64,000 nt of DNA, taken from NCBI GenBank assembly GCA_029204045.2, contig CM055062.1:4012386-4076385 (forward strand), written 5' to 3'. Shown here piece after piece: positions 1 through 9,359 of this stretch. This DNA comes from Tillandsia leiboldiana. Lineage: Eukaryota; Streptophyta; Magnoliopsida; Poales; Bromeliaceae. The number at the start of each line of letters is the position of its first letter. Position 1 is the stretch's first letter. The notes beneath the pieces were generated by a model. That model was not told the origin of the DNA. It saw only the letters and a program-made list of their open reading frames with translations, and ran no database searches. The translations under genes were made by a program, and so were the position numbers.

Positions 1-168
1 TCTAATCTATTACAATAGATATATAACTTTTCAATTAAAAAAATTACTCAAATTCTTCTTACTATAGCTTCTTTGAAATACTTTTCGATTCCACAAATCT
101 AATCTCGAAATGCCTCTTAGAATTTTCCAATCAATCTTGAAAGTTTTGAATCAAACAAAGAGAACAAG

Positions 169-221
<53 letters not shown>

Positions 222-507
222 AGGCCTCTTTCTCACTATATCCAATGAGAATTACTCTTATAAAAATGTCAATGAATCAATTAAAATTCAAAATTCACTA
301 CCAACTAACTCACTGTATGAGTTATTAAATTAAATCCAAAATAAATTACATGAGTTGAAAAACATTAAACAACTACTATTAATTCTTGCCGAATATATAG
401 CTTTATAATTGAAAATAGAGTTTCAATTCATAAAACAATAAAAAAGCTATTCGATTAACTGAATAAACATATACAAAAGAAATTCAAGTGCAAACCATAT
501 CGATGGA

Positions 508-556
<49 letters not shown>

Positions 557-1179
557 AGTTTTTTTTTAATTTATAAAGCTCCTTTCCAAATTTTATAAAA
601 AATTAGCACGCTTTTTTATTTTTCTAAAAAAAAAATTGAAAAATGAAAACATAAATTTGCCTATAAAATTTAAAAAATAAATTTTCAAAAAAATATATAT
701 AGTTTTCTCTTAAAATTAGACAGACGAAATAAATTAAAATATAAAATAAAGGTTTATTATAAAAATAATTTTTCTCATAATTTTTTTATTTTCAAATAAT
801 AATACAAACTTAACTTTAAATTATAGTTAGAAATAAGTATAAATTTTTTAAATTTTTTCAAATCATAAATTATTTCTTTTTTCTTCTTTTTATTTATAAA
901 AAAAAAAAAACACGCTACCCGTTTCATTCAACTGGTAAATAAAATTTAGCAATATAGATAAAAAGTATAGTCTTTAAAAAGAAAAAAAAAAAAAAAAAAA
1001 AAAAAAACAAAACATCTACATCAGTCTAAATTCTTTCAATACGTCAACACTCTCCTAATCGAACGGAGAAAAGTGAATTAATATTATGTTAGAAGATAAT
1101 CCTATTCCGGATATTCAAAATTATCATTGAATTTAATTTCTTCTTCTTCTTTTATCTGTAAGAAAAAAAAAAACGAAAC
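1..1179 (-). other. AT-rich stretch, presumed intron 1 of the left dioxygenase gene
   Basis: This stretch lies directly after the splice donor of the dioxygenase exon at 1180-1703 (minus strand), so it is read as the start of its intron 1. It is very AT-rich and contains long A runs (about 172-219 and 510-554, shorter ones near 900 and 980). I see no second exon here. Exons 2 and 3 should lie left of the window if the gene is intact. Confidence 0.55.
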
Positions 1180-1703
1180 CTGCAGATCTGGGGGAGATCT
1201 TTGGGATCGAGCGACCCGTCGAAGACGCAAGTCAGGGTGTCCCGCCAATTGGCGGCCGCAGACTGGTACAGATCGAAGTTGGACGCGTACTTCACCTTCC
1301 TCTCACGTTCACGGCCATAAAAGCTCTTCTTCACCTCCGCGTCCTCCTCATGGAACCCCTTGATCCCTTCGATCACACCATCCAACACGCCGCTCGGAAC
1401 GCCGTGGTTCACCACCTGGAAGAACCCCCACCCCGACGCCGCCTCGCTGACCGCATCGATAGCCTCCTGACGGCTGCGGCGGCGGCGTACGTCTTTGTCG
1501 CAGCCGCTGGTGAAGCTAATAATATCTATGATCGGAACTCGGAGACTCCCGGCGTCGTCGGCTGTGGGAGGATTCGGCAGGTTCTCCGGCGGGTGGAGGA
1601 AGATTCGCGGGATTTTGGAGACGCCCGCGTCGACGAGGCCTTTGACGCCGGCCTTCGTGCCGTCGAATTGTTGCAGCTCGGCTTCTCGGTCGCTGGCGGC
1701 CAT
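1180..1703 (-). CDS. 2-oxoglutarate/Fe(II) dioxygenase, ACC-oxidase-homolog type, exon 1 (partial gene)
   Basis: Start ATG at 1703; 174 codons plus two bases, ending in a phase-2 donor (AG|GT at 1180/1179). The N-terminus has the clade signature of ACC oxidase homologs (E8-like): FDGTKAGVKGLVDAGV followed by KIPRIF. The DIOX_N region follows, with VPIIDI (about residues 57-62), a WGFFQVVNHGVP block, then FDLYQSAAANWRDTL and DLPQIC at the donor. The layout and donor phase match exon 1 of the complete paralog at 14866-15404, so the two are tandem duplicates on the same strand. These are cytosolic oxygenases of specialised metabolism; the substrate is not predictable, and true ACC oxidase activity is not implied. 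The iron ligands lie in exons 2 and 3, outside the window, so intactness is unknown. Compared with the paralog it has an extra Arg-rich insert (DVRRRRSRQE). Confidence 0.85.
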
Positions 1704-1784
1704 TTTTCCGGAGAGTGTGGAATGTGATTTGGATGTCTTCGTTGACTAAAACTCTATCGACGTGTTATCGCATGTGCTGATAAC

Positions 1785-1795
1785 ATATATATAAT
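1785..1795 (-). promoter_or_regulatory. TATA-like element of the left dioxygenase gene
   Basis: A TATATATA-type run lies on the minus strand about 85 bp upstream of the ATG at 1703, a normal distance for a plant core promoter plus short leader. This rests on position only. Confidence 0.45.
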
Positions 1796-1945
1796 ATTTT
1801 TTTTTTTGAGAGAAACATATATATAATATTACTGCATGATTAATGCATGGTTTGAAAATCAGCTATATTATGGATGTTTTTTTTAAACCATTTTTTGTTT
1901 GCCAAATAATTTTTTAAAAATTTTATTTGGCTGTTCACTTAATAT

Positions 1946-1948
<3 letters not shown>

Positions 1949-1989
<41 letters not shown>
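1949..1989. repeat. poly(A) run, about 41 nt
   Basis: An uninterrupted A run directly left of a Cassandra-like fragment. Similar runs occur at 172-219 and 510-554. They could be microsatellites or old retroposon tails. Confidence 0.8.
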
Positions 1990-1994
<5 letters not shown>

Positions 1995-2013
1995 AGAAAG
2001 AAAGAGAAAAAAA

Positions 2014-2085
2014 GAAGGCATCCCTAAGATTTGAATTATAAACATGATTAAATCTCTTAATCCGGCTATAACATTTTGGGTGGTA
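2014..2085 (+). mobile_element. Cassandra-type TRIM LTR fragment (5' part)
   Basis: The stretch from the CATCCCTAAGATTT motif to ATTTTGGGTGGT matches the first half of the degenerate Cassandra LTRs at 6663-6839 and 7122-7298, including the TTAATCCGGCTATAA motif. The 5S-like half is missing here. It may be the left half of the copy that resumes at about 6224, separated by the solo LTR insertion and other sequence. Confidence 0.55.
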
Positions 2086-2365
2086 CTTGTAGGATCGTTG
2101 GCGCTAACCATTAATTTCAAAAGCTCGAGGTGTTAGAAATACGCAATCAATTCACTTAAAGCGTACAGACACAGCGCCCACGGGTTTCGACCGGACTCAA
2201 CCCACCTGGACGTTGGGTCTATTGTTGGGCCTCTTGCCGTTAGGTCTATTGTGGACCGCAGCCCCACTCAACTTATTGGGCTCACCCAACTCAACTTATT
2301 AGTCTCCTGGGCCTATGTCACGGGGCAGAAAGTTGGGCCTATTTTAACCCATACATAAATAGCCA
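2086..2365. other. unidentified intergenic sequence
   Basis: No coding signal. It contains TTGGGCC and GGGCCT words and two near copies of a short block ending CTCAACTTATT, so it is probably retrotransposon debris. The last five bases (AGCCA, 2361-2365) are one side of the target duplication of the next solo LTR. Confidence 0.4.
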
Positions 2366-4141
2366 TGTCACGCCACGGGGTCGATACTGCGACCCGGGCT
2401 CGCAAACAGATCCGCCACCCATACGGGAAGCCCCGTATAGACGTAGCGACTAACCTGCAAAAGAATCATCTATACTAGCAGATATCAGAGCTGAAATAGT
2501 AAAAGCTGAAATAAAAGATATAAAATACAACTACAGCTCTAAAAATATACAGACCAACCTCACCTCAAAATACAAATATCTCTCTCAGCTGCAGTAAAAG
2601 AAAGGTACAACTCGATACCTCACTACAAGAGTCACTCAACATAACGCTCTCAGCAACTGGTAAGGGGTACATCTACTCTCTCTCAGAGAATGACTGGAAG
2701 GGATCTATCTCGCGACTCCCTCACCTCGGTCAGATGGAGCAGAAACAACAACTGAAGCAGCAGGAACCGGAGCAGAAGTCCCTGGGGAAAAAGACACCAC
2801 GACGGGTGTGAGAACTACCTCCCACAGTAGTTCTCAGTGGGTGCCGCCAACAAGCCCGACGGTCTGCCCACTAAGTCCACTAGAGGCATAAAGTAACATA
2901 TGCAGTGCTGTAAAGAAGAGCTGGAAAGGTAAAGTCTACAGCTACTATGCCTCTATCTAGATGCTCAAGGAGTGGAACAGAAAGAACAGTATGCCAGGGG
3001 AACAAATGCGTCGACAAGTCGCGATAGAAGAACTCAATCTCACGCCGGTTACAACAACCCGGTCTAAAGCTCAATCTCGACGCCGGTTACAACAACCCGG
3101 TCTCGCCTACTCCGGAGTGGCACTCGAGGGGAGCGACCCGCTCGAGTCAAAAGTAACCCATGTCCAACTGCTCTGCCAAGTATCTCACTCAATCAGATAA
3201 AAGTCGACGCTATGCTCAAAGTGGAGACTCACTCAATCCACAATGCAAAAACCCAGTCCCAACTGATGCATACACTAATCGGTCCAACCGCCCACAGTTC
3301 GCGGTTGCCGAAACAATAACCCGAGTCGATAATCTGGTGCTATCCCACCCGACTCAACCAATCACTGTCTCACTCACTGACTGGAATCTACACAGCTGAG
3401 ACTCACTGTCACTCTGACAGTTTCTAAGAACCCAGATCTACCATCACTATCACTTTCCCAAAGAAAATGGATCTACAGACTGCTATCAACTCCACTCGGT
3501 CCGCAGACACGAGTGCAAATGCATCCCACAATCACCCAACCTCCCAGCCCACAACCCGGGCGAGAAAAGCTAAGTCCAGAAATGATAAGTATAATAAGTG
3601 ATGTGGGAATGTCTAGGGCAATAAAGAAATCTAGCCCAAGTTGAAGTTTTCTACAATCTGGCTGAACATGATACATATGACAGGGGTGCTAGGTCAAGTT
3701 CCAAGATTTTAATAGTTAACATGTTGTAGGAAGAAATAAGATCACAAGGTTCATCAACTGATATACAAGAGTAATAACATTCAGTTTCCACAAGCTATTA
3801 AGTCTATTTAGTAACATGCATGCTCCTACATACATAGAATTAGTACGCAATCCATAGATTTTGAAAGCAAGGTCACCCACCTGAACGTGCTAACTGTCTG
3901 GAGTCGTACAGCTGAGAAGACCCAGATACAGCTATAGCAGTACATCCACCAAGCCAACAGTACCAAAGCAGTGCTCAATACATCCTGGGTACAAAATACA
4001 TTCCAAAAATTACACTTAATTCCACAAAATTCCAAACATACAAAATCTGCGATGAACAGTCCTCTTTCTGCGAAATTTTCACCTGCTGAAAATGCCCAGA
4101 AAATTCCAATAAAAATATCACAGCGATCCTCGCGTCGATAT

Positions 4142-4717
4142 TGTGACGCCCCACTTCCCAGGGGGTCACCCATCCTAGAACTACTCTAGCTCTAGCACGC
4201 TTAACTCTCATGTTCCTCTTGGATCTTACTACCATCCAAATGCTATAGCCGGGTTAGAGATTTTAGTCCTATTATATCATTTATATATAGGACTAATCCA
4301 AATTCCGGGGATGTCACATTTTTCCCCCCTTTAAGCCCTGACGTCCACGTCAGGCTCAAGCACACTCACAAGCACCAGGCGATGTGAGACTCGTCTCCCT
4401 AGCCTTAGCCGACCTTGTAGGGAGCTGCACTCCACCTACAACGGTCATTAGCCGGGGAGCCACACTCTACCCGCTATATAACCCTGGCTCAGCCGAGACT
4501 CATCTCACATTTCCGGCTGGTGAATGTCTCTGATACCAACTGTGACGCCCCACTTCCCAGGGGGTCACCCATCCTAGAACTACTCTAGCTCTAGCACGCT
4601 TAACTCTCATGTTCCTCTTGGATCTTGCTACCATCCAAATGCTATAGCCGGGTTAGAGATTTTAGTCCTATTATATCATTTATATATAGGACTAATCCAA
4701 ATTCCGGGGATGTCACA
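4142..4717 (-). mobile_element. Cassandra TRIM, complete (576 bp)
   Basis: Two 177-bp LTRs (4142-4318 and 4541-4717) flank a 222-bp non-coding centre, with a perfect target duplication GATAT at 4137-4141 and 4718-4722. On the minus strand each LTR carries a 5S rRNA-like segment: AGTTAAGCGTGCT, then GAGTAGTTCTAGGATGGG, then GTGACCCCCTGGGAAGT. These correspond to the A-box and C-box parts of the internal 5S pol III promoter, the hallmark of Cassandra TRIMs. A PBS-like sequence matching initiator-Met tRNA lies inside the right LTR (plus strand near 4530-4540, one mismatch), and a polypyrimidine stretch at about 4319-4331 is the PPT on the minus strand. It encodes nothing and would depend on proteins from autonomous elements. 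Confidence 0.93.
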
Positions 4718-5497
4718 GATATCTTCAAAACGGGTACCTGCACGTCCAAAACGGAGCCCCGTAGGCCAAGATACAAATTCGGCAAGGTGGCCTACTCAAA
4801 CAATTTCTGTACCAAAAACTGTAGCACTGAACACAGGGAAACAGGGATTTTCACCTCCAATAAAATTTCAGAAAAATCCAAGAAAAATACGAGCGCGTTC
4901 CTTGTGATCTGTAGATGAAAAACTTGTACAAGCACATTTCCGTCTGACGCTCGTGCGCGAAGATAAAATTCCGGCAAGGAGCTGCTGTCCAAAACTCCAC
5001 CAGCAAAACAGTGGCTTAGAAATGTCTCGAAAACCATGCCATAAACTCTGAATCCAGCAAGATGATCAACACGAAAGTCGAATATGTACCTCTCGTGAAT
5101 CCAACGCCGCAAAAATCGTCCAAAAATATTGTCGGGGTAGCTCTATAGACCTCCCAGTCTGAAGAGCGACGAAAACGGGCCTCCAACAGTAAATCGTCGC
5201 ACTGCGCTTCGCTGCCGAAGTCGTCGAGTTCGCGCGCTCTAAAAAATCCGAAACTCCTTCAGCAGATGCACAAGAAGATAAGAAAGAACTTTTCGTAAGG
5301 GTGCAGAGGCAAAAGGATTCGGGAAAAGCCCGAAATCAGAGGTGGAAGGGCCTATTTATAGACCTTCCCACGAAAAAGCCCACAAAAAGGGGGTTATTGG
5401 GCTTTCGGACCCGATTTCCGGGCGCCCGAAAGAATCGGGCGGCTACAGTGTTGGGCCTGGCCCAACACTGTGCGCGCCCGGATTCACCTGGAGCCGC

Positions 5498-5890
5498 CAC
5501 GTGTCCCGCGGCCCTCCCCCTGCGCCCGGCGCACGCGCGCCCGCGAATCGCGGAGCGCCACGTGTCCCGACCGAGGGGCGTGGGCCGGCTGCGCCCGGCC
5601 AATGGCGGGGCGCCACGTGGCGCCCCCACGTCGGGGCTACCTGCCCCGACCTGCACCGACCTGCCCCGTACGGCTCCCCTGGCGCGTGGACCGCACGCGC
5701 GTGAGCCAGCCACTCGCAGGCCACCACGTGGCGCACCCTGGTCCATGCGCCAGGCCGCGAGTCCCCGTGGACCGCGCACACAATGCCCGCCAATAGCGAG
5801 CTGCCACGTGTCCCAAGCGCCGACCCATGCACCAGCGCCAAGTTCCCTGGACCGCACCGCGTGCGCCGGCCAATCCGGTGCCGCCACGTG
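5498..5890 (-). promoter_or_regulatory. G-box array in the U3 of the solo family A LTR
   Basis: At least six CACGTG palindromes occur here, most in the context GCCACGTGGC or GCCACGTGTCC. Several are preceded on the plus strand by CCAAT (GGCCAATGGCGGGG, GCCAATAGCG, GGCCAATCCGG). This is the same CCAAT/G-box module as in A1 and A2, read on the opposite strand. The downstream near-palindrome at 5445-5471 has a one-base insertion at its centre. Confidence 0.7.
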
Positions 5891-6223
5891 GCACCCCCGC
5901 CGGTCCACGACTCCCCTATGCACCAAAATGCGCGAAAAACTTCCGGGAGCCCTTTTTGGGCATCCGGACTCAGAAAAAGGCAAGTAAATAGCCGTTTTCA
6001 ATCGTTTTTCCGTGCTGAATCCATTTCCAACCTCCATTTGGCCAAATTCATTTCAAAAATTTCGGCAAAGGCAGCCAAAAGCTAGAGCAGCTAAAAATCA
6101 CACACAGGGTCCATCTATGGCATCCCTTTGATGCACCGTGGGCCAGATACACCAGCAATAGGTGTTCCAACAGTGGATTCAGCGGAAGAACGTTGCATGG
6201 GAACCAGGGCCACTACAAGCCAA

Positions 6224-7298
6224 CAGTAGTTAGGCCTAAGAGATTAAGAAGGTTGAGCGTGCTAAAACTAGAGTAGTTCTCCAATGGGTGACCCCCTGAA
6301 AAGTTGGGACGTCACAGTTGGTATTAGAGCCAATCACCAGCCGGAGTGTGAGATAAATATCGGCTGAGTTAGAGTTGTATAGCGGGTAGAGCGAGACTCC
6401 CCAGCTTATGACCGTTGTAGGTGGAGTGTTGTTCCCCACAAGGTCGCCTAAAGCTAGCGAGATGAGTCTCACATCGTCCGATACTTGTGAGTGTGCCTGA
6501 GTCTGACGAGAACGTTAGGCCTTAAAGGGGGAGGGTATCCGTTGTGGATGGAATGCAGCTCCCCACAAGGTCGCCTAAAGCTAGCGAGACGAATCTCACA
6601 TCGCCTGATACTTGTGAGTGTGTCTGAGTCTAACGAGAACGTTAGGGCTTAAAGGGAAGGAATGTAACACCCCCAAGATTTAGATTAGTCTTATATATAA
6701 AGTATAATTATAACTAAACCTTTTAATCCGGCTATAATATTTTAGGTGGTAGCTAAGCCCGAGAGGTTAAGAGAGTTGAGCGTGTTAAAGCTAGAGTAAT
6801 TCTAGAATGGGTGACCTCCTAAAAAGTTGGGGCGTTACGGAGGGTTGAGCGTGCTAGAGCTATAGTCGTTTTAGAATATGTGATCCTCTGGAAAGTTGGG
6901 TCGTCACAATTGATATCAGAGCCAACCACCAACCAGAAGTGTGAGTTATATAGCGGGTAGAGCGAGACTCCCCGGCTTATGACCGTTATAGGTGAACTGC
7001 AGGTTTCCACAAGGTCGTCTAAAGCTAGCGAAACGAGTCTCACATCGCCTGATACTTGTGAGTGTGCCAAAGTCCGACGGCTGAGTCTAACGAAGATGTC
7101 AGGACTTAAAGGGGAGAGAAATATAACACTCCCAAAATTTGGATGAGTCTTATATATAAGATATAAATAGAACTAAACCTCTTAACCCAACTATAGTATT
7201 TTGGATGGTAGTTAAACTCAAGAGGTTAAGAGAATTGAGCATGCTAGAGTTAGAGTGATTCTAAAATTGATAATCCCATAAAAAGTTGGGGCGTCACA
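6224..7298 (+). mobile_element. degenerate Cassandra TRIM array
   Basis: Several decayed Cassandra pieces stand head to tail. They are: a 3' LTR part ending GACGTCACA at 6316, followed by a PBS-like TTGGTATTAGAGCC; an internal region with a duplicated block of about 110 bp (near 6431-6537 and 6561-6661) ending in purine-rich tracts; an LTR at 6663-6839 (177 bp); a partial LTR to about 6908 with a second PBS-like site (TTGATATCAGAGCC); another internal region; and a last LTR at 7122-7298 (177 bp). The 5S-like blocks (TTGAGCGTGCTAGAG, ATGGGTGACC) are recognisable but mutated. The 177-bp LTR size matches the two intact copies. Confidence 0.8.
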
Positions 7299-7628
7299 AT
7301 AAGAGATAAAAATTTAACCCGTTATATCATGCAAGAATTAAACCTATTAAATGTTAACGATAAAAATTGAACCTAAAAATTCATAGAACAAGGAATTTTA
7401 AAATTAGCTCTGATATCATGTTATCCAAAAGACCAAGTAGAAATTACAGGCCCAGAATATGCATTAACAATTACATCATACAAAAAACACACTGAAACTG
7501 TACTTGCTTAATTCATTAACTTATTGCCATCTTTCTTTCTTTTTTCAAGCTAACTGCAGTCTTACATATTTGTACCGTATAGTGAATATATGTCTTAACA
7601 TCATGACAGAGAAAATCACACTGCAATG
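7299..7628. other. downstream flank of the dioxygenase gene
   Basis: AT-rich sequence between the Cassandra array and the 3' end of the dioxygenase gene. No coding region or repeat was recognised. Confidence 0.4.
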
Positions 7629-7634
7629 TTTATT
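7629..7634 (-). terminator. AATAAA polyadenylation signal
   Basis: AATAAA on the minus strand, about 21 bp past the stop codon at 7655. It is a plausible near-upstream element for the dioxygenase transcript, although plant polyadenylation signals are loose. Confidence 0.4.
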
Positions 7635-7654
7635 ACATCATGTATATACAAAAA

Positions 7655-9307
7655 TCACAATCTGAAATGCGATATTGCGGTTTTTCCGTCTAACCCCTTC
7701 AAGTAATAGTACGCCATGTAATCTCTTACGAGTGTTTCCTGGTACAAAGGAGGATTCTCGTCTGACAATAGCTCCTTGATTGGGCCATACATCTTCGTCG
7801 AGGATGGATGGAAATGGGTACTGAAGAAACATGCCACCGAAACCCGGGGTCCCACGTTCTTCGCCAGAACGCGATGCTCGACGCTTTTGAACTTATCATT
7901 GGTGATCAGCTGAAGTACATGCAAGGAAAAAAGAAACTTTAGATAGGATCTGACATGAACCTTTCGGAACCTCTTTATAGTAAATGGCCAAATATGCTTA
8001 ATCAAACTTTAGATGGGCAAAAGCTTCTCGACCCCGCCCACCCCCCCCCCCCCCCCCCCCCCCCCCCCGACTAGAAACTATTGGCCATTTGGAAACGAGA
8101 CCTTGAATTTGAGCCCTTTAACAAATGAATAAGAATACATTTGTTAGGATCTAGTTGTAAATACAGTGTGTTTAGAAATACATGTAAATGCAAATGTAGT
8201 AGTTATATCAAATTCGATCCCATTTGGTAGCTTACAGTTGAGAGTGTTGCAACTTTTAATTTGCCGAAGATTCACTTAGTATGTGGACTAGAAGACTACA
8301 CCAAAGATTTAAGTGCCTTGGCACGAATTCGTGCCAAAAACTTGCCGGCACGGTGCGTGTCAGGCCGTGCCGATGAATGTCAATCACAAAAAATACATAT
8401 GTGTCGACACATAATGGTATAAAATATTTATTTTCTTTACCAATAAAATATTTTAATTGCTTATTATATATTTTTATCAAATTTTTTGAACATTATTGAG
8501 AAAATTAGTTAGTAATTTCAAGAAAAGAAAATTTCGAGCTGTGCCATTGACACGGGATTATATCGTGCCGGTATCTTATTGACACGATACAGCACGGTGG
8601 ACACGACCTATGCTGATGCATACTTAAATCCTTGAACTACACCCAATGAAGATTTTTTTTTTTTTTTTTGGGTTCCTGTTTAGGGAAAAGAGATGGTGCT
8701 GCTGGCCTAAAACACTCTTAGTAATATTCAGGTTCGTCAGAAAACGTGGCATCGCCAAATTGCTGGTAAAATTTCAATATTAGGTGTAATAACCATAATT
8801 TTGAATTTAAATTTTTAAATTCAAATTTAGAATTTGAATTTCAAAATCTTTGGAGGCTGAGAGTGAGAAAATTTTTCTGCTTATCAGAAATGATTTTCGA
8901 TAAACAAAATCACCACTTTCATGGTCTGGCAATGTCGGACGTTACGGTGAAGTCCATTTTCGGATTCGATGCGTTGAAAGCACGAAAAAATGCGAAAAAA
9001 CAAAAAAAAATGGTCAAAATTTGAAAATTAATATGTGGAGGTGCCTCTGCGCATAATATGTGTGCTTGCGAGGGAAGAATTTTAAATAATGAAGTTGTAG
9101 TGGCTAGTTTGCAATTTTCTCAAACACCCTATATGTGTGTGCAGGGTTTTCCACAATTCGTATAGCCCCACTCTTTGTCCTAACCACCTGAGGAGCCTCC
9201 CCGGCCCCCCCCCCCCCCCCCCCACCCCCCCCCCCCCGCATCTGCGCCGCCGCCACCACCACCCAGAGCTCTAGCGACGAGCCCTAGCCGCCGAAAATTG
9301 GCCAAGT

Positions 9308-9359
<52 letters not shown>

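Larger units (their letters stand above)
2366..6217 (-). mobile_element. solo LTR of gypsy family A, with a nested Cassandra
   Basis: On the minus strand this begins with TGTAGTGGCCCTGG and ends in GGCGTGACA, the same termini as the LTRs of elements A1 and A2. A perfect 5-bp target duplication AGCCA flanks it (2361-2365 and 6218-6222). There is no PBS, coding region or second LTR, so it is a solo LTR left by LTR-LTR recombination. Without the nested Cassandra (576 bp plus 5 bp duplication) its length is about 3.27 kb, close to the 3.15 kb of A1. A TATA box (TATTTATA on the plus strand, 5353-5360) lies in the expected place. Confidence 0.93.

Noticed and set aside
110..328. 72-codon frame with a poly-Lys run
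   Set aside because: Translation of a long A run; no other coding signal.
1350..1727. Plus-strand frames at 1127-1749 and 14973-15596
   Set aside because: They are antisense shadows of the GC-rich dioxygenase first exons, whose sense products match a known family.
4142..4717. 5S rRNA gene
   Set aside because: The 5S-like part is incomplete and repeated twice inside 177-bp LTRs with PBS, PPT and target duplication; it is a Cassandra TRIM.
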